Origin: SW-9-67-25 sp964623735 | Lineage (GTDB): Archaea > Halobacteriota > Halobacteria > Halobacteriales > Haloarculaceae | Direction: 5' to 3' | Length of the DNA: 13,174 nt | NCBI GenBank assembly: GCA_964623735.1 | Contig: CAZUVE010000076.1 | Span: forward strand, 1-13,174 | In this document: one piece after another, positions 7,740-13,174 of the stretch | Numbering within the stretch: position 1 is the first letter of the stretch | Layout: the number at the start of each line of letters is the position of its first letter | Program-made: the position numbers and the translations under genes | Notes under the pieces: generated by a model | What the model saw: the letters and a program-made list of their open reading frames with translations, nothing else | What the model was told of the DNA's origin: nothing | Database searches by the model: none

Positions 7740-8665
7740 CACTCCTCACCCGGGTACAGCGCCACGTCGGATCCGTACTCGCTCTTGTACTCGTTCATCG
7801 ACAGCCCGTGTGTCTGGAGGTGTGACTCCGTGATGGCCTGGTAGTACTCCCCACACACCAGACACTCCACCATGTCCCCCGGCGCGTCGTCGTCCTGCTC
7901 GTCGATTGTCGCCTCCTCGTCGGACAACTGTTGGCCGATTGTCGGGAGATCCTGTTCGACGGTCCCGGCCCCCTCGTCCGGACCGGCGTCACTGTCGCTG
8001 TCGGACTCGTCCTGGACCGGGGCGGTGCTGTCCGTTGCGGGCGTCGCCGGATCCTGCTTCTCTGTGTCGACCTCCGGTTCGCCCGCGTCGGCCTCGACAG
8101 GGTCCGACCCCTGCTCGTACCCGTAGAAGTCGACAACGGCCTGTGAGAACTCCTCGCGCGCCTGGTCGTAGGCCGCCCGGACGTCCTCGACCGACTCGAG
8201 GAACGTCTCTACGGTTTGATGTTTGATCTCGACGTCCCGGTCGAACTCGGCCAGCGCTGCCTCGAAGGCCTCGCGGGTCTCCTCGACCTCGTCGCGGAAG
8301 GCGTCGACTCGCTGTTGCTTCTCCCCGACTTCGCGGTCGAAGGTTTCGGCGTAGGCGTCGAACTCGGCGAGTGCTGCCTCGAAGGCCTCGCGGGTCCCCT
8401 CGACCTCGTCGCGGAAGGCGGCCGCAGCCTCGTGCTTTGCGACAACGTCCTCGTCGAACTCCGCGGCGTAGGCGTCGAAGACGGTCACCGTCTGCTCGAA
8501 CACCGACCGCATGTCCGCCACCTCCTCGCGGAATGCCCTGGCGAGTTGCTGTTTGTTTCTGACGTCGGTCCAGAACTGCTCGGCGTATCGGTCGAAGTCG
8601 CCGTGCACGCGCTCGAACTCCTCGCGCGCCTCGGCGAACCCGTCGTGCTTATCTTGTACTGTCAT
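7739..8665 (-). CDS. gvpC: gas vesicle outer protein GvpC with repeat domain and C-terminal zinc-finger-like motif
   Basis: 308 residues from ATG 8665. Residues 10-185 consist of five amphipathic helical repeats of about 32-39 residues, beginning near 10, 45, 84, 123 and 155, with the theme FRDEVEETREAFEAALAEFD. The fourth repeat has lost seven residues (the segment around DAYAETF). These repeats bind the outside of the GvpA shell, strengthening it and shaping the vesicle. Residues 186-262 form a very acidic linker rich in Asp, Glu, Ser and Thr, typical of the halophile version. The C-terminus carries Cys268-x2-Cys271-x10-His282-x3-His286, then LSMNEYKSEYG, resembling a Ros/MucR-type zinc finger. 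It follows gvpA by 60 nt, after a strong hairpin, and overlaps gvpN. Confidence 0.95.
   Translation of the reverse strand: MTVQDKHDGFAEAREEFERVHGDFDRYAEQFWTDVRNKQQLARAFREEVADMRSVFEQTVTVFDAYAAEFDEDVVAKHEAAAAFRDEVEGTREAFEAALAEFDAYAETFDREVGEKQQRVDAFRDEVEETREAFEAALAEFDRDVEIKHQTVETFLESVEDVRAAYDQAREEFSQAVVDFYGYEQGSDPVEADAGEPEVDTEKQDPATPATDSTAPVQDESDSDSDAGPDEGAGTVEQDLPTIGQQLSDEEATIDEQDDDAPGDMVECLVCGEYYQAITESHLQTHGLSMNEYKSEYGSDVALYPGEE
7808..7864 (-). other. C2H2 zinc-finger-like segment of GvpC
   Basis: This segment encodes GvpC residues 268-286, with spacing C-x2-C-x10-H-x3-H, followed by a conserved-looking tail containing EYKSEYG. The arrangement resembles the Ros/MucR zinc finger. Whether it binds zinc, and whether it acts in shell contact or regulation, is not shown by the sequence. 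Confidence 0.7.
8111..8638 (-). repeat. GvpC internal repeat array (five copies)
   Basis: Five in-frame repeats with a 39-residue (117-bp) period, the fourth shortened to 32. Repeats 3 and 4 share FRDEVE[G/E]TREAFEAALAEFD. At the DNA level 8241-8303 and 8358-8420 agree at 60 of 63 positions, pointing to recent duplication or gene conversion. Repeats 1, 2 and 5 are more diverged. Confidence 0.85.
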
Positions 8666-8708
8666 GTCTGAGTGTGGTGTGTACGTTCGAAAACGCGACT
8701 GTGTGGTT

Positions 8709-8743
8709 GAGAAGCGCCGGAGCGCTTACGCCGTCGGCGCTTC
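8709..8743 (-). terminator. hairpin spanning the gvpA stop codon, likely partial terminator or mRNA stabiliser
   Basis: Perfect 10-bp arms AGAAGCGCCG (8734-8743 read on the minus strand) and CGGCGCTTCT (8709-8718) flank a 15-nt loop containing the gvpA TAA at 8726-8728. A TTTT tract follows about 16 nt downstream (8690-8693). In Halobacterium the abundant gvpA mRNA ends soon after gvpA, with limited read-through into gvpC. This structure fits that behaviour. Confidence 0.65.
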
Positions 8744-8959
8744 TGCCGTCGCCGTCGCGGTCATTTCAGCTTGCTCGATCTTCGCGATCTCCTCCGCGTA
8801 GTGGAGGAACGTGTCGACCGAGGAAGCGACAACACGCGCCTCGACAGTCAGAATCTCGATGCCGACGAGCGACAGCCGTGCGAACACGTCGACGACGATT
8901 CCCTTGTCGAGTACGCGGTCCAGAACTTCTGCCAGACTGGACGAGTCGGGTTGTGCCAT
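8726..8959 (-). CDS. gvpA: major gas vesicle shell protein GvpA
   Basis: 77 residues from ATG 8959 (MAQPDSSSLAEVLDRVLDKG), the universally conserved N-terminus. GvpA is the small hydrophobic protein that polymerises as ribs to form the gas-permeable, water-excluding vesicle wall. The helix-strand-strand-helix core continues with SLVGIEILTVEARVVASSVD and TFLHYAEEIAKIEQAEM, then a short variable Ala/Thr-rich tail. Residue 26 is Phe (VDVFARLSLVG) where known haloarchaeal GvpA has Trp (VDVWARVSLVG), and the next difference is Leu for Val. The frame is open to 9028, but residues before MAQPDSS would overlap the promoter and are not part of GvpA. It is the first gene of the leftward operon and is divergent from gvpD. 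Confidence 0.98.
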   Translation of the reverse strand: MAQPDSSSLAEVLDRVLDKGIVVDVFARLSLVGIEILTVEARVVASSVDTFLHYAEEIAKIEQAEMTATATAEAPTA

Positions 8960-9006
8960 GGTTGGTCTTGGGCGAGTGCCCATCTCGGAAGAGGGGTGGG
9001 TTGCAC

Positions 9007-9014
9007 TAATAGTT
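9007..9014 (-). promoter_or_regulatory. probable gvpA promoter (TATA box)
   Basis: On the minus strand AACTATTA within CATAACTATTAGTGC is centred 51 nt before the gvpA ATG. With a start site about 27 nt downstream this gives a leader of roughly 20-25 nt, matching the short leader known for halobacterial gvpA. It is the most A/T-rich stretch in the region in the right place. Confidence 0.6.
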
Positions 9015-9023
9015 ATGTCCGAT

Positions 9024-9031
9024 TTCATATA
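9024..9031 (+). promoter_or_regulatory. candidate gvpD promoter (TATA-like element)
   Basis: The plus-strand sequence TTCATATACG contains a TATA-like core. If used, transcription would begin near 9052-9056, right at the first GTAAC dyad, with a leader of about 85 nt before the GTG at 9142. Other placements closer to the gene lack a recognisable TATA box. This is a composition-based guess. Confidence 0.3.
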
Positions 9032-9055
9032 CGATTACGGGCGGCGTGACGACCC

Positions 9056-9076
9056 GCGTTACGTCCGACGTAACGC
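9056..9076. promoter_or_regulatory. perfect inverted repeat (dyad 1) between gvpA and gvpD
   Basis: Arms GCGTTACGT (9056-9064) and ACGTAACGC (9068-9076) are perfect 9-bp complements separated by CCG. It lies in the divergent control region, about 50 bp upstream of the gvpA TATA-like element. A dimeric regulator could bind it. If it lies in the gvpD transcript it would instead form an RNA stem with a 3-nt loop. Confidence 0.65.
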
Positions 9077-9093
9077 CCGACAAAACGCCATAC

Positions 9094-9107
9094 GTAACCG
9101 AGGTTAC
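9094..9107. promoter_or_regulatory. second inverted repeat (dyad 2) between gvpA and gvpD
   Basis: GTAACC-GA-GGTTAC is a perfect 6-bp inverted repeat sharing the half-site GTAAC with dyad 1. The two centres are about 34-35 bp apart, a little over three helical turns. A degenerate half-site (CGTAATCG on the minus strand) lies at 9033-9040. The shared half-site suggests two binding sites for the same protein. Confidence 0.55.
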
Positions 9108-9141
9108 TGTTTTGTTCGTGGGTCGACTCTCTCGGAACGCA

Positions 9142-10647
9142 GTGGCACACAAATCAGAACTAGAACACGCGGATTCGGGCCGACGGGGCGTCGAGGAGTT
9201 CCCGGCGGAGCTGCTGCGCTTCTTTACACAGGAACAGGGCCGGGTCCTCTTGGTTCGCGGCGACCCCGGCGCGGGGAAGACGCTGTTTGCCGTACAGGCC
9301 CTCGACGTGCTCCGTCGCTACGGCGGGGACGTCCTCTACGTGTCCACGCGCGTGGACACGGACACAATATACCACAACTACCTGTCGGGGACGACCTCCC
9401 TCGCCAGGTCGAACATCCTCGACATCTCCCAGGACCCGTTCGACGCCGACATCGCTCCCGCCGAGGAGATCGGGGCCGACCGGTTCGACCCCGAGACGTT
9501 CCTCGGGTGGCTACAGGCCGTCGGCGACGTCTCGCACCCGCTCACGGTCGCCTTCGACAGCTGGGATCTCGTCGAGCGACACCTGCTCTCGCAGGCCCGC
9601 CAGGCCGACTCGATCGAGGCCGAGGAACTCGTGACTCGGATGGCCACACTCGCCCGCCGCCACGAGTTCCGGATCATCCTCATCGCCGAGAGGGCCGAGC
9701 AGACCAACCTCGACTACGTCGTCGACGGCGTCGTCGAACTCCGCGCCGGTCACGGCACCGGCGGCCGGCCCGAGCGGACGCTGTTGTTCGAGAAACTGCG
9801 GGGCGTCCGGATCGCCAACCGCGCCCGACCGTTTACGCTCTCCGAAGAGACGTTCCGGGTGTTCACACCCGTGGACCTCCCCGTCTCCCGGGGCGCCGCT
9901 GACGAGTCGGAGTGGACGCCCATCCCCAACTCGAAGTCGAAGTTCTCGACGGGCATCGCGGACCTCGACACGATGCTCGACGGCGGCTACAACCGCGGGA
10001 GCGTCGTCCACTTCGAACTCGGTCCGGATCTCTCGCGTGACGCCTGGAGCCTGCCCTGTCTGGCCACCGCGCGGAACTTCCTCTCTCACGGTCTCGGCGT
10101 TGCAGTCGTCCCACTCCCGGAGAGCAGCCCCGGGCTGGCGCGCCACAACCTCGAGCCGGTCCTCTCGGACACCGAGTTCGAGGCCCGCTGTGACGTCTTC
10201 GAGACCTACGACCACGAGAGCATAACGCAGATCACCGATACCGACGACGCCGACCCGACAGACACTCAGGGGGTCGACCTCGCCGACGGCTCGGTCGGCG
10301 GGTTCGACTACGACGACTACATCCGCCGCCTCGAGTCCCTCCGCGAGGAGAGCACGGGCCCGCTGTTGCACATCGTCAGCATGGACGCGGCCGGCGACTC
10401 GTTCAGCGACACGTTGAGCGACCACGCGACCTACATCGCCCTCCACAACGACCTCTCGGTTCTCGTCACCAAGCCCGGCAGCGGCGAGCGAAGGCGCGCG
10501 GACCGGATCGCGGACGCCCACCTCCGGCTCGAACGCCGGGGCGAGACCGTCTTCCTGTACGGCAAGAACCCGGTGACGCCGTTTCTCGGGTTCGACACGA
10601 GCGCGGCCGAGGGCGTCCTCAACATCTCGCTCCAGGAGATGGTCTGA
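9142..10647 (+). CDS. gvpD: gas vesicle regulatory ATPase-like protein GvpD
   Basis: 501 residues if started at GTG 9142; alternatives are GTG 9118 and GTG 9046 (533 residues). 9142 was chosen because the upstream codons are made of the dyad repeats, give a low-complexity Thr/Val-rich peptide, and would crowd the promoter. The first half is a KaiC/RecA-like P-loop domain: Walker A GDPGAGKT at 40-47, Walker B LTVAFD at 134-139, and a typical strand near NLDYVVDGVVELR. The second half begins like another KaiC domain (STGIADLDTMLDGGYNRGSV, 269-288), but no Walker A follows (FELGPDLSRDAW). An arginine-rich stretch (GERRRADRIADAHLRLERR) lies near 448-466. GvpD is known as the repressor that lowers the level of activator GvpE, and needs its P-loop and arginine-rich regions. 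Here no gvpE follows, so its partner is unclear. Confidence 0.93.
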   Translation: MAHKSELEHADSGRRGVEEFPAELLRFFTQEQGRVLLVRGDPGAGKTLFAVQALDVLRRYGGDVLYVSTRVDTDTIYHNYLSGTTSLARSNILDISQDPFDADIAPAEEIGADRFDPETFLGWLQAVGDVSHPLTVAFDSWDLVERHLLSQARQADSIEAEELVTRMATLARRHEFRIILIAERAEQTNLDYVVDGVVELRAGHGTGGRPERTLLFEKLRGVRIANRARPFTLSEETFRVFTPVDLPVSRGAADESEWTPIPNSKSKFSTGIADLDTMLDGGYNRGSVVHFELGPDLSRDAWSLPCLATARNFLSHGLGVAVVPLPESSPGLARHNLEPVLSDTEFEARCDVFETYDHESITQITDTDDADPTDTQGVDLADGSVGGFDYDDYIRRLESLREESTGPLLHIVSMDAAGDSFSDTLSDHATYIALHNDLSVLVTKPGSGERRRADRIADAHLRLERRGETVFLYGKNPVTPFLGFDTSAAEGVLNISLQEMV

Positions 10648-10731
10648 GATGTCCACCCCGGTCCGTTCCGGCTGTGCACTGACCCCATCGAGACACCCCT
10701 CCAGCGATTTCACCACTCACGATCCAGAACC
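10648..10731. other. 84-bp gap between gvpD and gvpF where gvpE would normally lie
   Basis: In Halobacterium and Haloferax mediterranei gvpE (about 190 codons, a basic leucine-zipper-like activator) sits between gvpD and gvpF. Here the gap is too short and no frame shows remnants. gvpF has no Shine-Dalgarno sequence, so a separate promoter in or near this gap is possible, but no definite TATA box is seen. Confidence 0.7.
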
Positions 10732-11373
10732 ATGAGCGAAGACAGTTCGAACCTGTACGTGTACGGCATCACAGAACAGACCGATATCGGGATGAAGATC
10801 GACGGCGTCGGCGGCGCGTCGACGCTCCGGACCGTCGATTACCGCTCGCTCTCGGCGCTTGCCTCCGCAATCGACACGACCGACCCGGAGCGCTCGGACG
10901 AGGCTGTCGCAACACACGACGGCGTACTCCGGGCGGTCGTCGACCGGGACGACGTCCGCACAGTCGTCCCGATGGGCTTCGGCATGGCGTTCAAGAACGC
11001 CCGCACACTGAAGGGAGTGATGCGGGGGGCACAGCGGGCGTTCCGGAAGGCGCTCAACGACGTCGAGGGCTGTGTCGAACTCGGCGTCAAGGTGGTCGAT
11101 CCCGCCGACGGGGCGACAGACGCCGAGGCGCTCCGGGCGACACTCGACGAGAAACTCGAGCCGCTCAGCGTCGGCCAGACCGACGACGACCTGTTCAGCG
11201 ACCGACTCCTCGCGAACCGGTCGTACCTCGTCGAACAGGACGAGCGCGACGCCTTCGACGACGCTATCGACGCAATCGAGACAGCCTACGACGACACGCT
11301 GCTCAAGTACACTGGCCCCTGGGCACCGTACAACTTCGTCGACATCCAGATCGGAGCGGAGGCGAGCAACTGA
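10732..11373 (+). CDS. gvpF: gas vesicle protein GvpF (GvpF/GvpL family)
   Basis: 213 residues from ATG 10732. It shows the GvpF/L family pattern: an N-terminal strand LYVYGIT, a central block VVPMGFGMAFKNARTLKGVM, and a C-terminal block LLKYTGPWAPYNFVDIQIG (GPWPPYNF in most relatives; Ala here). GvpF is a minor component thought to help begin assembly and to contact GvpA. It is the member that, with GvpL, nucleates interactions among accessory proteins in haloarchaea. It follows gvpD by 84 bp and its stop overlaps the gvpG ATG by one base (TGATG). No Shine-Dalgarno sequence is visible, unlike the following genes. Confidence 0.95.
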   Translation: MSEDSSNLYVYGITEQTDIGMKIDGVGGASTLRTVDYRSLSALASAIDTTDPERSDEAVATHDGVLRAVVDRDDVRTVVPMGFGMAFKNARTLKGVMRGAQRAFRKALNDVEGCVELGVKVVDPADGATDAEALRATLDEKLEPLSVGQTDDDLFSDRLLANRSYLVEQDERDAFDDAIDAIETAYDDTLLKYTGPWAPYNFVDIQIGAEASN

Positions 11374-11624
11374 TGCTCCTGGTCGACGACCTCCTGCTCA
11401 AGCCGTTCGTCTCCTTGCTCGACATCTTCCACGCGATGGTGCTCGACGAACTCCACGACGTGGCGGCGATCCGCGACGACATCAAGGAGAACCGGCTCCT
11501 GTACGAGCTCGGCGAACGGTCACAGGAGGAGTACGAACGGCGGAAGGCGGAACTGGAGGCCAACCTCCAGGTCGCCGAGGAAGTGCACGAGAAACTCATC
11601 AGCGGGAACATCGAGGTACACTAA
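11373..11624 (+). CDS. gvpG: gas vesicle protein GvpG
   Basis: 83 residues from ATG 11373, overlapping the gvpF stop, with GGAGG 10 nt upstream. The N-terminus (MLLVDDLLLKPFVSLLDIFH) is hydrophobic and typical of GvpG, followed by a long charged helix (ELGERSQEEYERRKAELEAN) likely to form a coiled coil. GvpG is a small accessory protein required for gas vesicle formation, probably in an assembly complex with GvpF and GvpL. The length matches the family. gvpH begins 2 nt after the stop. Confidence 0.94.
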   Translation: MLLVDDLLLKPFVSLLDIFHAMVLDELHDVAAIRDDIKENRLLYELGERSQEEYERRKAELEANLQVAEEVHEKLISGNIEVH

Positions 11625-11626
11625 CG

Positions 11627-12187
11627 ATGACAGACCACACCGACCGAGACGAACCGGACGACAAAAACGGGAACGGGAGCGGTGACGTGGACGCGTCGAT
11701 CCCGCTCGGGAGCGTCTTCGAGACACTCTCGGAACTGCTCGACCAGCTCGAGAACGTGGACGTAGACGCCGGCGAGCGACGGTCCGGCAGCGTCCAGCGC
11801 GGCAACGCCACGTTCGACTACAACGTCAACATCGGGAGCATCAATCCTGCCGGGGAGAGCCGCCGCAACCGCCGGCGCCGGGACTGGGAGATCACCGGCG
11901 AGTCGGAGGACCACGAGTACCGCGTCCGGGTCAACGAGGAGGAGGGCGAACTCCTCGTGATCGCCGACCTCCCGGCTGTCTCTGCGGACGACATCGAGGT
12001 CACCACGACCGACGACGACGGCGCGCTCGAAATCCGCGTCGACGGGGACGTCCTCGAGTCGGTTCCCCTCGACTGGGACGGGGCGAGCGTCACCGACGTG
12101 CGGTTCAGCAACCAGGTCCTCGAGGTACACGTCGAGCCGCCGGACGGGGCAGACGAGCGCGGGAACGACGAGAGGTCGGACGCATGA
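11627..12187 (+). CDS. gvpH: gas vesicle protein GvpH with Hsp20-like domain
   Basis: 186 residues from ATG 11627, preceded by GAGGT 9 nt upstream and 2 nt after the gvpG stop. The N-terminal 60 residues are acidic, then comes the GvpH block FDYNVNIGSINP (63-74) and an Arg-rich link. Residues 97-170 look like a small heat-shock protein (alpha-crystallin) domain: EYRVRVNEEEGELLVIADLP, then beta strands, ending FSNQVLEVHVE. GvpH may act as a chaperone-like accessory factor. In model systems it is helpful rather than strictly essential. The last codons overlap gvpI as ATGA. A frame open far upstream was discarded because it lies within gvpF and gvpG. Confidence 0.93.
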   Translation: MTDHTDRDEPDDKNGNGSGDVDASIPLGSVFETLSELLDQLENVDVDAGERRSGSVQRGNATFDYNVNIGSINPAGESRRNRRRRDWEITGESEDHEYRVRVNEEEGELLVIADLPAVSADDIEVTTTDDDGALEIRVDGDVLESVPLDWDGASVTDVRFSNQVLEVHVEPPDGADERGNDERSDA

Positions 12188-12627
12188 GCGACCCCCGAAA
12201 GCAACGCGAGCAGAACCGCCAGCGGGACCAGGTCGTCGCGAAGGCGATCCGCAACCGCGACGAGACGCGGCGCAAGCTGCTCGCACAGGGCCGGGAACTG
12301 GCCCGCCGGCGCGCCGAGAACGTCGACCGCGGCCGGAAACACGCAGAGGACGTACAGAGCTCGACCAACGTGAGCGCTCACTCGACGAAGCCGTCGACGG
12401 ATTCCAACGCGGAAGCCGCGGCCCGCCACTCACACTCGACGGTCCCCGCGCGGCCGAAAGGGTCGACCGTCCCCGCTGCCGTTCGCCTGTACGGTCTCGG
12501 GCTGTACGAGCACATTCGGGCCGGAGCGGACGCCCAGGACGAGACGGATGTCGAACGCGAGCCGGACCCGCCGGTCGAACAGCCCTCCTCGGACGGCGAG
12601 ACCGCCGACGGAGGTGGCGGACAATGA
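12184..12627 (+). CDS. gvpI: gas vesicle protein GvpI
   Basis: 147 residues from ATG 12184, overlapping the gvpH stop (ATGA) with AGAGGT 7 nt upstream. The first 55 residues are very rich in Arg, Lys and Gln (QNRQRDQVVAKAIRNRDETR), a highly basic character unusual in halophile proteins and typical of GvpI. The middle is Ser/Thr-rich and the tail is acidic and Gly-rich. GvpI is poorly conserved and its function is uncertain; in Halobacterium it interacts with GvpH and may affect vesicle shape. The identification rests mainly on position between gvpH and gvpJ and on the basic N-terminus. Confidence 0.85.
   Translation: MSDPRKQREQNRQRDQVVAKAIRNRDETRRKLLAQGRELARRRAENVDRGRKHAEDVQSSTNVSAHSTKPSTDSNAEAAARHSHSTVPARPKGSTVPAAVRLYGLGLYEHIRAGADAQDETDVEREPDPPVEQPSSDGETADGGGGQ
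12610..12616 (+). promoter_or_regulatory. strong Shine-Dalgarno sequence for gvpJ
   Basis: GGAGGTG, a 7-nt match to the complement of the archaeal 16S rRNA 3' end, lies 7 nt before the gvpJ ATG inside the end of gvpI. It supports independent initiation of gvpJ beyond ATGA coupling. Confidence 0.7.
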
Positions 12628-12890
12628 GCGGTCCGAAGCCGACGCGCACGCAGGGTGACCTCGCACAGATGCTCGAGACGCTGCTCGACAAGGGCGTAGT
12701 CATCAACGCCGACATCGCCGTCACCATCGGCGACACGGAACTGCTGGGCGTGAAACTCCGCGCGGCGATCGCCTCGTTCGAAACGGCGGCCGAGTACGGT
12801 CTCGAGTTTCCCCTCGGCACCGACCTCGAGTCAGTCACGGAGGCAAGCAGCCGACAGACCGTAGACGGGACCGACGGAGAGCAGAGGTGA
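12624..12890 (+). CDS. gvpJ: gas vesicle protein GvpJ (GvpA-like)
   Basis: 88 residues from ATG 12624, overlapping the gvpI stop (ATGA). The core at about 13-60 is related to GvpA: LAQMLETLLDKGVVINADIA, then VTIGDTELLGVKLRAAIASF, where GvpA has WARVSLVGIEILTVEARVVA. Residues 73-88 form a hydrophilic tail. GvpJ is a minor shell-like component required for gas vesicle formation and may take part in the nucleus or tip of the growing vesicle. GvpM, normally encoded further right, is its close relative. gvpK begins 6 nt after the stop. Confidence 0.94.
   Translation: MSGPKPTRTQGDLAQMLETLLDKGVVINADIAVTIGDTELLGVKLRAAIASFETAAEYGLEFPLGTDLESVTEASSRQTVDGTDGEQR
12884..12890 (+). promoter_or_regulatory. 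Shine-Dalgarno sequence deciding the GTG start of gvpK
   Basis: GAGGTGA overlaps the gvpJ stop and sits 6 nt before GTG 12897, an ideal spacing. An in-frame TGA at 12888 rules out any earlier start for gvpK. Confidence 0.65.
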
Positions 12891-12896
12891 CCGGTC

Positions 12897-13174
12897 GTGC
12901 AACTGACAATCGACGAGCGCGACGACGTCCAGAGCGGGCTGACGTCGCTCGTCGTGACCGTCGTCGAACTGCTCGTCGAGGCGCTCGAACGCGAGGCAGT
13001 CCGGCGGATGGAGAGCGGCGACCTCTCCGAGGCGGAGATCGAACGCCTCGGACAGCAGCTCTACCGCCTCGAAGACGAGCTCGAACGGCTGAAAGCGGAC
13101 CAGGAGATCGAAGACGAGGTCGACTCCTTTCGCGGACAGCTCGACCACCTCGTCGACGACGCGCTCCGGAACGT
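12897..13174 (+). CDS. gvpK: gas vesicle protein GvpK, 5' part (cut by window edge)
   Basis: The frame starts at GTG 12897 and stays open to the right edge (about 92 residues visible). The translation begins MQLTIDERDDVQSGLTSLVV and continues with ELLVEALEREAVRRMESGDL, LSEAEIERLGQQLYRLEDEL and a further charged helix. This is the GvpK pattern of an N-terminal hydrophobic helix (L..L..TVVELL.E..E) followed by the R+ME.G.L...E.ERLG..L..L motif. GvpK is a required accessory protein of unknown biochemical role. Only a few residues are probably missing. gvpL and gvpM are expected beyond the edge. Confidence 0.9.
   Translation, partial: MQLTIDERDDVQSGLTSLVVTVVELLVEALEREAVRRMESGDLSEAEIERLGQQLYRLEDELERLKADQEIEDEVDSFRGQLDHLVDDALRN

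Noticed and set aside
8111..8638. CRISPR-like or tandem-repeat array
   Set aside because: The repeats are in-frame protein repeats of GvpC with no spacer structure.
9015..9045. Possible GvpE activating sequence (TGAAATCGG on the minus strand)
   Set aside because: Only the first half loosely resembles the known element as I recall it, with an extra base and no good second half; gvpE itself is absent here.
9511..10716. Minus-strand frame of about 400 codons across gvpD
   Set aside because: Shadow of gvpD; the translation shows no family features, and gvpD has P-loop and KaiC-like motifs.
11621..12838. Minus-strand frame of about 400 codons across gvpH, gvpI and gvpJ
   Set aside because: It would cross three well-supported overlapping genes on the other strand; composition is Arg/Ser/Pro-rich.

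Overview
The window comes from a halophilic archaeon (Halobacteria). The DNA is very GC-rich, and the proteins are strongly acidic with abundant Asp and Glu. Regulators of the Bat type and a complete haloarchaeal-style gas vesicle locus are present. Genus or species cannot be assigned from the sequence alone.

Left part (1-2860), all on the minus strand. The left edge holds a C-terminal piece of a glycerol kinase-like gene with its own TATA-like element. Next come a methionine sulfoxide reductase A gene (msrA) and a two-gene unit of a PadR-type winged-helix regulator and a seven-helix membrane protein resembling a histidine-kinase sensor domain without a kinase. Middle (2860-6015, minus): one very large Bat-like regulator with the order MEDS, receiver, PAS, GAF, GAF, BAT-type domain and C-terminal HTH_10.

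Right part (6373-13174): a gas vesicle cluster in the classical divergent layout. Leftward: gvpA (shell protein), gvpC (repeat protein that strengthens the shell), gvpN (AAA+ ATPase) and gvpO. Rightward: gvpD, gvpF, gvpG, gvpH, gvpI, gvpJ and the start of gvpK, which runs off the edge. Junctions within gvpCNO and gvpFGHIJ are mostly translationally coupled (ATGA, TGATG or GTGA overlaps) and several starts have good Shine-Dalgarno sequences, so both arms look like operons. A strong hairpin spanning the gvpA stop codon probably separates abundant gvpA mRNA from rarer read-through gvpACNO mRNA.

Two departures from the textbook cluster stand out. gvpE, the activator gene normally between gvpD and gvpF, is absent: only 84 non-coding bases lie there, although its antagonist gvpD is intact. 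The gvpA/gvpD divergent region instead contains two perfect dyads sharing a GTAAC half-site, unlike the published GvpE activating sequence as I recall it. This suggests control by another regulator or by a gvpE elsewhere. The neighbouring PadR and Bat-like regulators are possible but unproven candidates. No CRISPR array, insertion sequence, rRNA or tRNA gene was recognised.
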